Source: Ancistrus triradiatus (Eukaryota > Chordata > Actinopteri > Siluriformes > Loricariidae). From it: a DNA stretch of 64,000 bases. Where the stretch lies: NCBI GenBank assembly GCA_025084515.1, contig JAJAGP010001349.1, positions 1 through 64,000 of the forward strand. The letters run 5' to 3'. The notes beneath the pieces are model-generated. The model was not told where the DNA came from. It saw only the letters and a program-made list of their open reading frames with translations, and ran no database searches. Below, in pieces: positions 47,476 through 59,460 of this stretch; position 1 is the stretch's first letter, and every line of letters begins with the position of its first letter. A program made the position numbers and the translations under genes.

Positions 47476-48165
47476 GGTTGTTTGTCCAAACTGCTCATGA
47501 ATTTTCATGTGATTTTGCTGGCTTGTTTTTAATCCAGAGAGACCCACAGCTGCAGAATTTAAACATTCTTTTTAAATGCCATTTTACCTATTTATGCCCA
47601 AAAGTGGTCAAAACTACAATTTCTAGCAGTCCAATCCTCTTATATTTTGTATTTTAATAACGTGGGTGGTGTCACAACTACAGTGAAGGTCATGAACTTC
47701 CCTAAATAAAAAAATACCCCATGACTGCCAATGTCCGAACACATGCTTCAGTTTTCACTGTAAATTTTGAGAGTTAAAAGTAGGAATTTATCATGTAGTA
47801 TTTTGTTCTACATTTATTAAGAAGATTAGTCACAGAAAATGAAATACATTGGCAATGTATACTTTGTTCACTCAATTTGTAGGCAACTTTTTGAATGTTG
47901 AAAAAAATACAACACAGAGCCTGAAGGGTCATCACAATTACGCAAAGGTAAATTCATATCAAATGAGTGATACCACCATTTTATATAGAACATAATTAAT
48001 TTCAGGGACATTTGAGCACCTTTTCTTGTACTATAATTGTAAATAAATGTTTTATAATATCAATTTGTCTGCACATTATTTCAAATGTTCAGTTCAAATT
48101 TCACATGTTCAGTTGTGTGTTTATGTGCATGGCTCACCTGTGTGAACTAAACTGTTCATATTTCA
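47476..48165. other. Intergenic DNA, nothing recognised
   Basis: AT-rich without a usable frame. Confidence 0.5.
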
Positions 48166-48169
48166 GAAT

Positions 48170-48455
48170 CAATCATTCATTCATTTTCTTATCCGGTTTA
48201 TCCTATTCAGGGTCACGGGAAAGCCAATGCCTAGCCTGTGGCACAGGGAGCAAGCCAGGAATAGCCTTAGACAGGGTGTCAGTCCATTGTAGGGCACATG
48301 CAATCACAATAAGGGCACTTTAGAAACACCAATTAGCCTGACATGCATGTCTTTAAATGTGGGAGGAAACCGGAGTACCTGAAGTAAACCCACACAAACT
48401 CCACACAGATGGACTCTGAGGTCGGTATTGAACCGGGGATGCTGGAGCTGTCCAT
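48170..48455 (-). mobile_element. tRNA-type SINE, family 2
   Basis: It contains TTATCCGGTTTATCCTATTC, CAGGGTCACGGGAAAGCC, GTGGGAGGAAACCGGAGTAC and a B-box-like GGTTCAATACC on the - strand. This is a widely dispersed fish repeat. Confidence 0.75.
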
Positions 48456-48609
48456 GCACACACATGTTTGAAAGCTGTTCCAGTTTAATTTAATTTCCTG
48501 TTCATGTTAGATTTGCTCCATTTGTTCATGTTTCTTTCAATTTGCTAACGTTACTTTGCCCAGCAAGAGCTTATACGTTTAATACATAAGCAACATGCAG
48601 GACTTGTTG

Positions 48610-48920
48610 TTTTGGATTGGTAAAGTCCTGACATTTATCCAACAGAAATTTTGTGGAAGTGGTTTGTGCACAGAAACCTTCAAAACATAGAGTTAAAGCT
48701 GTTCTGTACAGAGGAATGGACTACAATTCCTCCAAGCTTATGGGCAGGACTGATCAACAGTTGCCTGATATTGCTGCACAAGGGGCCACAACAAATACTG
48801 CCAGCAAAGGTTCATATACTTTTGCCACTAATATATGTAATCATTTTCCTCAAAAATAAATGTCCACATGTAATACTAAATCTGATGATAAATTTGTTGA
48901 ATTTTATGCAGCAATATAAC
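48610..48920 (+). mobile_element. Tc1-like element family B, 3' fragment
   Basis: It matches the last ~310 bp of family B (GTCCTGACATTTATCCAACA to TTCATATACTTTTGCCACTA). Decayed. Confidence 0.8.
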
Positions 48921-49355
48921 ATTCTTTCTAAATTGTAATTCTAAATTGTGTTCTCACAATTAACAGGTTTATATCATGAAGCACACACTCAATAGCAATG
49001 GTAGTAAATAGGTTGCAGTGAACACTTGCAAAGACAATAAGACACTTTCAAAGACAGTTTGTCGACTTTATGCTCTGCCCTCCTAAAGCAGTCCATAACG
49101 AAATGATTTACCAACAGCACTGGATAACTTGGCTGGTTTAGGTACAGCTCTGAGCTTAACTCCATCCCACACCTTTGAAATAAATTGAAATGCCAGCAAT
49201 GAGCCAGGGCTTATTGTCCAACATCAGTGCCTGACCTCAAAGTCATGTTCCAAACACCAGCGAAATGCCTTCTCAGCAGAGCAGAGTGAAGCTCCAGTGT
49301 AATGTGTATGTTTTTGGATGTAATTTTTAGGTTTCCACAACCCTTTTGACTACAT
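48921..49355. other. Intergenic DNA, nothing recognised
   Basis: No frame or repeat identified. Confidence 0.45.
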
Positions 49356-50221
49356 ACAGTGGTGCTAGAAAGTTTGAGGGTCCTATAAAAATCTTCAGTC
49401 TTTGTGTGCTTTAATATAACAATTTCACACAAGTCCTAAAAGTAGACTAGATTCGAACCCAACTAAAGAAATGAGACAAAAAGTATATATCATATAATAC
49501 TTGGTCATTCCTTTATTAAGGAAATTATCCAGTATTAATAATCTGCGAATGGCAAAAATATGTGAACCTCTAGGATTAGCACTAAATTAGTTGAAGGTGA
49601 AATTAAAGAACATTGAGTAACATTTCTGCCAAGCACAGGGAGGAACTAGAAGCCTATTGGGGGGGGGGGCATTTTGTGGGTAGATGATTATAATATATTC
49701 TTTATATATAACTTTATAAATATATAACTTTTTCTAAATGAATAATGTTATGTATGGAGAAACGCTACATTCCGTCACAAGAACCTTATCCCATCTGTGA
49801 AACATGTTGGTGGTAATATCAAGGTTTGGGCCTGTTTTCTTGAATATGGTCCAGGACAGCTTGCCATCATTGACTGAATAACTAATTCTGAATTACACCA
49901 GCAGGCTCTAAAGGAAATTGTCAGGACATATGTCCATGAACTGTAGCTCAAGAGAATGTGGGTGATTCAGCAAGACAACTAAAATAGGAACACAAGTGCT
50001 AACCAATAAGTGGTTAGGGAAGAATAAAGTTAATGTTTTTGGAATGGCCAAAGCAATGCTCTGACTGTAATCCAATAGAAATGTTGTGGAAGGACCTGAA
50101 GCAAGCAGTTAATGTTAGGAAACCTACCAACATCCCAGATTTTAAACTTCCTCCAGTGCAGAACTGATCAACAGTTACCAAAACAGAAAAGGGTCCAGAA
50201 GGGTCACACCAGTCACTGAAA

Positions 50222-50399
50222 CATTTATTTACAGGTATGTCATTTAGCAGATACCCTTATCCAGAGTGACTTACAATTGATACAATCTTAGGTTAAGGAC
50301 TTGCTCAGGGACTCAACAGTGGCAGCCTGGCAGAGGTGGGTTTTGAACACTGGACCTTCTGGTCCATAGTCCAGTATCTTAACCACTAGGCCACCACAG
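50222..50399 (-). mobile_element. tRNA-derived SINE, family 1, nested in the Tc1-like element
   Basis: On the - strand: CTGTGGTGGCCTAGTGGTTA (A box), GGACCAGAAGGTCCAG and the CATTTAGCAGATAC tail complement. It interrupts the family B right end. Confidence 0.85.
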
Positions 50400-50474
50400 T
50401 TCACATTGCCACTCATAGATATTGTGATATTGGATCACGTTTTTTCAATAAATAAATGTAGAATATTTTAAAGA

Positions 50475-51272
50475 TTTTTTTAAGATTCTAAGAATACTCT
50501 TTGAGAGAGCCTAACTTGGCATAAAAACTCCTACAGCACTCTGACAGCAACACTGAGCAAAGAGAACACACAGTTTTTTATCTCCGTGAAGAGCTGGGTT
50601 TGACCTGGTTGCTAGGTATGATGCATTCTTTTGAAGACTGTGATTGGTTGTCACCCCTGTCACTCTCTCTCAAAAACAAACGCAAATACACTCTTAATTA
50701 GGGATATTTGAGCCTTTGAAATACCAGGCATAGGCTATTTCTGCGTAGTTTACACTAATCACACACGTTTTTGCTTTATTTTATTAAGTGTATTTACAAT
50801 GCTGATTATTCTTGTAGCGTTCTTAAACTATTGGATAGCCTTTGAACTGGAGAAAATGTGGCTCCACTCTTCAGGTATGATTGCTACCATGTCTAATCTA
50901 TTTAACTGGTCAAGCTAGTTTGAATGTAACATTCATTTGTGTTACACCATTGTTGTGCTGTGCATCTCTAATAGGCCAACCACAAACTTTGTTACGTTAT
51001 TCCTGCATGATCTAATCCGTAGCATTTGATTAATTCACTGTTATTCAGTGTTTGGAAAACTTTTCTTCCGCCTCATCATCTTTCTGGATTTTTCTTTTCT
51101 GCTTAAGAGAACTCCAAAGCCTCCTAAAAGTTCTCCTCTCTACTCCTAAAAGTTTTCATCTTAGAAGGGGTTAAGATTCTTTATGCATAATCTTTATCTT
51201 TACTATGATCTACTAAGATTTTTCTACTAAGAATTTCGTCACTCTTAGCAAAAAGAATATATGAATACGGCC
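50475..51272. mobile_element. Unclassified DNA element nested in the Tc1-like element
   Basis: The ends carry repeated AAGATTCTAAGAATACTC / CTAAGATTTTTCTACTAAGA words and finish in AATACGGCCCC. These recall fish short elements ending in GGGCCGTATTCAT. No transposase is visible. Confidence 0.4.
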
Positions 51273-51391
51273 CCTGCTATTTTAGGTCATATTTAAGCAG
51301 AAATCTAGAAAATGTTAAAGCAAACACTGTAGTGTAGCTTGAAGCCACATTGCTGCACAGTAACGAGTGCACCTCCATGCTGCCCACAGTC

Positions 51392-51565
51392 AAAGTCAAA
51401 GGTTAAAGTAAGATATATTTGTGTAGATTTTTTTCACAACAGAGCATTGTGTGAAAGTAGCTTTACAAATAGCTAGGCCTACAGCCCAAATTGAGCAAGG
51501 CTAAGGGCAACAGTGGCAAGGAAAACTCCCTAAATGTGATGAGGAAGAAACAATCAATACAGATC
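51392..51565 (+). repeat. Interspersed repeat family R, copy 3
   Basis: CAGTCAAAGTCAAAGGTTAA, AGCATTGTGTGAAAGTAGCT, CCCAAATTGAGCAAGGCTAA and CAGTGGCAAGGAAAACTCCC, in the same order as at 31203 and 44383. Confidence 0.75.
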
Positions 51566-51988
51566 ATGTTAAATAGGTTTTAACCAGGGACTTGTAAAAG
51601 ACCCACATACTTGGTATACAAACTGCTACTGGAGAGAAGCCATTAAAATTACATTAAACTAACTGGACATGCAGAAAACTTCACAGAATTCCTGACTGGT
51701 CTCATAGCCATTTAAGATATTTAACAGTAGGTTTGGATGTTGATGTTATACAGTCTATATTTATCAGGCAGAGGTGGTAGTAATCTGAATCTGTGATCTT
51801 TGGCTTCTCTCCATGTTGTGGAAAACCTGGCACGTGACACAACAAATATGGGGAGGCCAACTTCTGGTCATCCAAAAAAATAAAGTAACTTTCATGGCAT
51901 TTTTAATGAGATCTTTGGCAGTTTCTTGGCATTAAAAGTGTAGATGGGGTATCAGCACAAACACTAAAATACACAAAACAGTCACAAC
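51566..51988. other. Intergenic DNA, nothing recognised
   Basis: No convincing frame or repeat. Confidence 0.45.
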
Positions 51989-51990
51989 TA

Positions 51991-53139
51991 CAGTGGTGCT
52001 TAAGTTTGTGAACCCTTTAGCGTTTTCTATATTTTGCATAAATATGATCTAAAACATCATCAAATTTTCACACAAGTCCCTAAAAGTAGATACAGAGAGC
52101 CCAGTTAAACAAATGCGACAAAAATATTGTACTTGGTCATTTATTTAATGAGGAAAATGATCCACAAAGGACTCCATGGTAACTTGCACCTGAAAGGCCT
52201 CTCTCACACTGGCTAATGTTAATGTTCATGAGTCCACCATCAGGAAGAGCACTGAACAACAAAGGTGTGCATGGCCGTGGAGGGGGAAAGGGTTGGCAGG
52301 GGAAGAAAAGAGAAAGCCACTGCTCTCCAAAAAGAACATTGCCTCTCGTCTGCAGTTGCTAAAGATCACATGGACAATCCAGAACCGCTATTGGCTATTG
52401 TGGATGGATGAGAGACCAAAATAGAACTTTTTGGTTTAAAAGAAAGCATTATGGTATGTTTGGAAAAAGGGAAAACACTCCATTAGTAACATGGTTTGGG
52501 CCTGTTTTTTGCTGCAATCTGGGCCAGGACAGCTTTGCCATCATTGATGGAACAATGAATTCTAAAAAAAAATTTCAGGACATCTGTCCATGAACTGAAT
52601 CTCAAGAGATGGTCGGTCATGGCAGCCAAGACAACGACCCTAAGCACACAAGTCGTTCTACCAAAGAACGGTTAAAGAAGAATAAAGTTCATGTTTTGGA
52701 ATGGCCCAAGTCAAAATCCTGACCTTAATCCAATCGAAATGTTGTGGAAGGACCTGAAGCGAGCATACTAATGTGAGGAAAACCCACCAACGTCCCAGAG
52801 CTGAAGCTGTTCTGTAACGGAGGAATGGGCTAAAAATTCCTCCAAGCCGGTGTGCAGTGACTGATTAACAGTTACAGGAAACGTTTAGTTGCAGTTATTG
52901 CTGAACAGGGGGGTCAGACCAGATACTGAAAGCAAAGGTTCACATACCTTTTTACCACTCACTAATATAATGTAATATTGGATCATTTTTCCTCAATAAT
53001 AAATAGCCAAGTATAATATTTTTGTCTCATATGTTTAACTGGGTTCTCTTTATTTACTTTTAGGACTTGTGTGAAATATCTGATCTGATGATGTTTTTAG
53101 GTCATAGGGTTTATGCAGAAATTGGAAAATGCACCACTG
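51991..53139 (+). mobile_element. Tc1-like element family B, N-terminally deleted
   Basis: TA-flanked ends at 51991 and 53139. The helix-turn-helix coding part is missing (about 52160). Later blocks are decayed: a WMDE-like site near 52400, NDPKHTS-like near 52640, and NPIEMLWKDLK near 52730. Confidence 0.88.
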
Positions 53140-53288
53140 TATTCAACAGAGTGGAAAAAAAGTCCACTATAACAGAGAGATTTACATCACATTGAGTTCA
53201 AGCCCTGACAATGTTTGCATGTCCCAAATGTCCAGTTGTGTGTTTCTGTGGGCCCCGGGTGACCCATTTTATAGATTTTATATAGGGC

Positions 53289-53485
53289 GTGTTGGCTTAT
53301 CAGTTAAGATACTAGGTCCGGACAGAAAGTCCAGGGTTCAAATCCGACACATCTGCAAAACTTGCCACTGTTGGGTCCTTGAGTAAGAACCTTAACCCAC
53401 AATTGCTTGGATTGGTAAGAATGTATTAGTAGGGATAATTCTGTCTGGTTAAGAGCGTCTGTTAAATGACATAAATGTAAAGGTT
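53289..53485 (+). mobile_element. tRNA-derived SINE, family 1
   Basis: GTTGGCTTATCAGTTAAGAT (A-box region), GGGTTCAAATCCG (B box), GGGTCCTTGAGTAAGAACCT and the GCGTCTGTTAAATGAC tail. Confidence 0.85.
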
Positions 53486-53867
53486 TAATTCATCTAGGCT
53501 GGTGCTGTGTCAAAAGATGGTACTCATAAACAATGGAAATGCTTGTTAAACTTGTTTTTTTTCAAATGCTGTACCAGACACTGGTACATATGTACTGTAC
53601 GGTGGTTGCCAAATTTTTATTATGCAGTGCCCCCTTTTGTAGATTTAAAATATTTCAAGCCCACCACTCCAACACACATGCATGCATTTTGATTCCAAAT
53701 GCCACTGGAATTTATTTTGGAATATTGTAATTCACATAAAACTGCAACTTCTTATTGAACAAAATAATGTGATAAAATCCCCTTTACAGTACAGTTATCA
53801 CAAGTGACGTACATCATGTGTGTGTATCTATCTAGTATGTGTGTATAACATGGCATGTGTTACACTA

Positions 53868-53951
53868 TATATACTGCTAAAAAAATAAAGGGAACACCTA
53901 AATAAACACAATATAACTCCAAGTGTTCCCTTTATTTTTTGAGCAGTATAT
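53868..53951. mobile_element. Minimal inverted-repeat remnant of a DNA transposon
   Basis: The left arm (TACTGCTAAAAAAATAAAGG...) and right arm (...CTTTATTTTTTGAGCAGTA) pair almost completely around about 25 nt, leaving only the termini of a Tc1-type element. Confidence 0.75.
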
Positions 53952-53960
53952 ATATATTTA

Positions 53961-55563
53961 TAGTGGGGCAAAAAAGTATTTAGTCAGCCACTGATTGTGC
54001 AAGTTTCCCCTACTTAGAAAGATGAGAGAGGTCTACGAGAGACAAAATGACAAAAAAAAAAAAAAAATCCAAGGAAATCTCGCTGTAGGATTTTTAAAGA
54101 ATTTAAAATTGTAAAACCATGGTGGAAAATAAGTATTTTGGTCACCCACAAACAAGCAAGATTTCTGGCTCTCACAGTAACTTCTTCTTTAAAAGGACTC
54201 TTCTGTCCTCCACACTCGTTACCCTGTATTAATGGCACCTGTTTGACCACGTTATCTGTATAAAAGTCACCTGTCCACAGATTCAAACAGTTCAAGACTC
54301 CCAAACTCAACCATGGCCAAGACCAAAGAGCTGTCGAAAGGACACCAGGAAGAAAATTGTTAGACCTGCACCGGGCTGGGAAGAGTGAATCTACAATAGG
54401 CACAAAGCAGGTTGGTGTGAATAAATCAACTGTGGGAGCAATTGTAAGAAAATGAAGACACACAAGACCATTGATAATCTCCCCTCAATCCTCAATCTGG
54501 GGGCTCCACGCAAGATCTCATCCTGTGCGCCAAAATGAGAACATGAGAACGGTGAGCAAAAATCCCCAGAACTACAACACGGAAAAACCCTGGATGAATG
54601 ACCTGCAGAGAGCTGGGACCAAGTAACAAAGGCTACCATCAGTAACACACTATGCCGAGAGGGACTCAGTGCCAGGCCGTGTCCCCCCTGCTTAAGCCAG
54701 TACATGTCCAGGCCCATCTGAAGTTTGGCAGAAAGCATTATGGATGATCCAGAAGAGGATTGGGAGAATATCATGTGGTCAGATGAAACCAAAATAGAAC
54801 TTTTGGTAAACACCTCACTCAAATCGTCGTGTTTGGAGGAAGAAGAATGCTGAGTTGTTGCGTTCCAATAACACCATACCTACTGTGAAGCATGGGGGTG
54901 GAGACCTCATGCTTTGGGACTGTTTTTCTGCAAAGGGGGACAGGACGACTGATCCGTGTGTTAAGGGAAGAATGAACGTGGCCATGTATCGTGAGATTTT
55001 TAAGCCAAACCTCCTTCCATCAGTGAGAGCATTGAAGATGGAACGTGGCTGGGTCTTCCAGCATGACAATGATCCCAAACAACACCACCACTTGAGCAAC
55101 GAAGGAGTGGCTCCTTAAAAAGCATTTCAAGGTCCTGGAGTGGCCTAGCCAGTCTCCAGAGCTCAACACCATAGAAAATTTGTGGAGGGAGTTGAAAGTC
55201 TGTGTTGCCCAGCGACAGCCCCAAAACATCACTAGAGGAGATCTGCATGGAGGAATGGGCCAAAATACCAGCTACAGTGTGTGCCAACCTGGTGAACACT
55301 TACAGGAAACATTTGACATCTGTCATTGCCAACAAAGGTTATGTTACAAAGTATTGAGTTGAACTTTTGTTATTGACCAAATACTTATTTTACACCATGA
55401 TTTAAAATTAAATTCTTTTAAAAATTCTACAATGTGATTTCCTGGATTTTTTGTCTCTCATAGTTGAAGTGTAACTATGATGAAAATTATAGACCTCTCT
55501 CATCTTTCTAAGTAGGAGAACTTGCACAATCAGTGACTGATTAAATACTTTTTTGCCCCACTG
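53961..55563 (+). mobile_element. Tc1-like element family A, near full length
   Basis: The ends are AGTGGGGCAAAAAAGTATTT and ...GCCCCACTG. The transposase (about 54313-55360) keeps recognisable blocks: MAKTKELS, MWSDETKIELL, VFQHDNDPKQHH and IENLWRELKV. It has many single-base gains (for example at 54337, 54360, 54925), so no long frame survives. Confidence 0.92.
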
Positions 55564-55794
55564 TGTATGTATGTGTGTATATATATATAATTTATACTGT
55601 GTAACAGCATTTATTTGCCTTGCTGCCCCCTGCAATAGCTCTGTGACCATACTTTGAGAACCACTGCTATATGTAATAATGAGAATAACACACAAAAAAA
55701 ATAGAAGAAATATATATGTGAAATTCTCACAACATATTTAGATTTGATGTGCAAATTCAGTGAGGTTTTTTTGTGTAGGACAAAAACAGTGAAA

Positions 55795-56155
55795 TTGAAA
55801 TACAGTTCATCCCAAGGATGTTGGATGGGGATGAAGTCAGGACAGCCATTCAGGCTCTTCCTCAACAAGCTCTTTGTGTGCACAGGGACATTGTCATGCT
55901 GAAGTAAGCTTTTCCAAAAACCTTCAAAACAATGTAGAAAGCACACATTTCTCTTGAATGCCATTGTATTGTATCATCTAGATTTCCATTCACTGGGCCT
56001 AGATTCAAGGGGCATAGATCATTATTCTTCCTCCACTAAACTTTATAGATGGCACTATGCATTTGGGCAAGTATCATTCTCCTGGTATTCACCAAACCCA
56101 GATTCAACCTTCATACTACCAGACAGTCGAGAGTGATTGTACAGAGAACTACTTG
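55795..56155 (-). mobile_element. Tc1-like element family H, fragment
   Basis: It carries GTTCATCCCAAGGATGTTGG and ATTCTCCTGGTATTCACCAA-type blocks of another Tc1-like transposase gene on the - strand. Both ends are missing. Confidence 0.65.
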
Positions 56156-56502
56156 CCCTGCCTCTGCTCAGTCTGAACCTTTGTGTCTAGGAGCAGTTTT
56201 CATACAGCAGTCAATAGCTATTTATCATCTGCCATATTAACGATTTCAGTCTGTCAATATGAGGCCCGGGGCTGAAATTAGTCAGTGCCAAGCCAGTGGC
56301 TGCAGTTCAAGGTCACTCACATACAATTCATGCTCCACAGTGACAGGACTGATTCTGCTCTCCACAGTGACATATACATAGAGCACAAGGTCATGTAGTG
56401 GAGGACTGATTTAAACAAATGCACACACAAAATACTGAGATCTAGATGAACATACACGTTCACATATTATTTCTGCATTAATATGTGCTGAACAATGACC
56501 AG

Positions 56503-58032
56503 GTTTTTACATGACTCGTAGATGTAGATAGCGAGAACCTTATTAAACAAACATGACAAAATATTAGAAATGGCCATTTATTTATTGAGAAAAATTATTT
56601 ATATAGATATTACATATTGGTGAGTAGCAAAAGTATGTGAACTTCTAGGACTAGCAGTTAATTTGAAGGTGAAATTAGAGTCAGGTGTTTTCAATCAATG
56701 GGATGACAATCAGGTGTGAGTGGGCACCCTGTTATATTTAAAGAACAGGGATCTATCAAAGTCTGCTCTTCATAACACGTTTGTGGAAGTGTATCATGGA
56801 AAGAACAAACGAGATTTTGAGGACCTCAGAAAAAGAGTTGTTGATGCTCATCAAGCTGGAGAAGGTTACAAAACCATCTCTAAAGAGTTTGGACTCCACC
56901 AATCCACAGTCAAACAGATTGTGTACAAATGCAAGAAATTCAAGACCATTGTTACCCTCCCCAGGAGTGGTTGACCAACAAAGATCCCTCCAAGAGCAAG
57001 GCGTGTAATATCTGGCGAGATCACAAATAATCCCAGAATAACTTCTAAGCAATTGAAGACCTCTCTCACATTGGCTAATGTTAATGTTCATGAGTCCACC
57101 ATCAGAAGAACACTGAACAACAATGGTGTGCATGGCAGGGTTGCAAAGAGAAAGCCACTGCTGTCCAAAAATAACATTGCTGCTCGTCTGTTGTTTGCTA
57201 AAAATCACGTGGACAAGCCAGAAGGCTATTGGAAGAATGTTTTGTGGATGGATGAGACTAAAATCGAACTTTTTGGTTTAAAAGAAAAGCATTATATTTG
57301 GAGAAGGGAAACACTGCATTCCAGCATAAGAACCTTATCCCATCTGTGAAACATGGTGGTGGTAGTATCATCGTTTGGGTCTGTTTTGCTGCATCTGGGC
57401 GAGGACGGCTTGCCATCATTGATGGAACAATGAATTCTGAATTATATCAGAGAATTCTAAAGGAAAATGTCAGGACATCTGTCCATGAAGTGAATCTCAA
57501 GAGAAGGTGGATCATGCAGCAAGAAAACGACCGTAAGCACACCAGTTGTTCTACCAAAGAATGGTTAAAGAAGAATAAAGTTAATGTTTTGGAATGGCCA
57601 AGTCAAAGTCCTGACCTTTCCAATCGACATGTCGTGGAAGAACCTGAAGTGAGCAGTTAATGTGAGGAAACCCACCAACATCCCAGAGCTGAAGCTGTTC
57701 TGTACGGAGGAATGGGTTAAAATTCCTCCAAGCCGGTGTGCAGGACTGATCAACAGTTACAGGAAACGTTTAGTTGCAGTTATTGCTGCACAGGGGGGTC
57801 ACACCAGATACTGAAAGCAAAGGTTCACATACTTTTGCCACTCACTAATATGTAATATTGGATCAATTTCCTCAATAATAAATGACCAAGTATAATATTT
57901 GTGTTTCATTTGTTTAACTGGGTTCTTTTATCTACTTTTAGGACTTGTGTGAAAATCTGATGATGTTTTAGGTCATATTTATGCAAAAATATAGAAAATT
58001 CTACAGGATTCACAAATTTTCAAGCATCACTG
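56503..58032 (+). mobile_element. Tc1-like element family B, longest copy
   Basis: The right end is CACTG|TA at 58032. The transposase can be followed through 56790-57660 in three pieces: GYKTISKEFGLHQSTVKQIV (helix-turn-helix), VLWMDETKIELFG (first Asp) and the second region, which reads MQQENDRKHTS where related elements read QDNDPKHT, then WPSQSPDLS. Frameshifts lie near 56970, 57300 and 57630, so it cannot encode a transposase. Confidence 0.92.
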
Positions 58033-58054
58033 TAAGTGACTTCTAATCTACTGG

Positions 58055-58642
58055 GAAAATGCATTGTTGATGCCAGAGATCAGAGGAGAATGACAAGACT
58101 GGTTTGAGCTGAATGAAAGTCAACAGAAACTCAAATGACCACTCGTTACAACTGGGGTATGCAAAGGAGTATCTCTGAATGCACAACATGTCAAACCTTG
58201 AAGCAGATGGGCTACAGCAGCAGAAAACCACACTGGATGTCAATCTAGTCAGCTAAGAACAGGCAACTGAGGCTACAGTTTGCATGGGCTCACCAGCATT
58301 GGATAATAGAAGATTGAAAAACTGTTGCCTGGTCTTATGCATGAAGGCAAGTTCACTGTAGTCAAATGGCCTCCACAGTGACCAGATCTCAGTCAAATAG
58401 AGTACCTTTTTGTTGTGGTGGAATGGGATATTTTACATCATGGATGTGCAGCTGAGAAATCTGCAGCACCTGTGTGATTCTGTCATGTCAATATGGACCA
58501 CAATCTCTGAGGAATGTTTAAAGCACCTTGTTGAATCTATGTGATGAAGAATTAAGGCAGTTCTGAAGGCCAAATTGGGTCCTATCCAGTTACTAGCAAG
58601 GTGTACCTAATACAAGGTGTACCTAAGTGGCCGATGAGTGTA
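58055..58642 (+). mobile_element. Tc1-like element family E, 3' part
   Basis: It covers the middle (CACTCGTTACAACTGGGGTA) and the 3' end (GGCCTCCACAGTGACCAGAT, CAAGGTGTACCTAA..GTGGCCGATGAGTG). The segment encoding the second catalytic region is deleted near 58340. It lies directly after the family B copy. Confidence 0.85.
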
Positions 58643-58649
58643 TATAATA

Positions 58650-59455
58650 AAGTGAGATTGTTCTAGAATCTCGGCGGGCCATGAGTGTCATCCAGATCTC
58701 CCCGTCCTAGCTCTCAAAATGTGCTGACTCTGAATTGATAACAGAGTAAAAAGGTTTTGAACACAGCATTCTTTTCATTAGGTGTCAGACCAATTATCTT
58801 GTGAGTCTAATAGCATCACAGGTGCAAAACTGCACTCCACAAATTACTTGTCCTGACATGAATGTGTTTGGTTAATAAAACATCACTACAGAGAAACTCT
58901 GAAAATGTAAGGAAATTTGTTAGTAGTGATGTTCTTTTTAAATTAAGATTTAGTGGTCCTGTGGTTAAACATTTACCTCACTTCACAGCAGCTCTGAAGC
59001 CACGTGTTAGTGCGCACAGGCAGAGTACACTTAGTAGACCGATCAATTACAGGCTAGGAAAACTGGATGTTAATTTCAGACCCACTGCAACCAAAAATCA
59101 TGCTGCATCTTATATTGTACGTATAAACCACAGACTTGCTTTGTATCTCATTTCTTTCATTTAAAATGTGACTTGCTTGTGAAGTGCTTGGTTTTAGTTG
59201 TACACGTTTAAACCGTTAATCATAGAGCATTGCAAAATCTCGTTTAAAAATGTGTGTGTAGCCAGTGTGACACCCAGCAAGACAACATTAAATGTGTTAC
59301 TTCTAAATCTGTCCAACCAGAGAAAAAGACTAGTCATTTATGTCGGCCTTAGACTAAACGATTTTCCACACAGACAAGGGTGTGTAGTGAAGGTGCCACC
59401 TGTGTCTGGATGGTGGAGAACTGTGGGAGCTGCATTTTTTTTATATATATATATA
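58650..59455. other. Intergenic DNA, no gene seen
   Basis: The short frames at 58862 and 59198 show no recognisable domain. (AT)n at 59441-59459. Confidence 0.5.
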
Positions 59456-59460
59456 TATAG

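Larger units (their letters stand above)
49357..51329 (+). mobile_element. Tc1-like element family B carrying two nested insertions
   Basis: TA-flanked ends are CAGTGGTGCTAGAAAGTTTG at 49357 and ...CACTG at 51329. The 5' transposase half is deleted. The 3' half is full of stops (49760-50220). A SINE (50222-50399) and a second DNA element (about 50475-51272) sit inside the right arm, and family B sequence resumes after each (TTCACATTGCCACTCATAGA; CTATTTTAGGTCATATTTAA). Confidence 0.85.
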
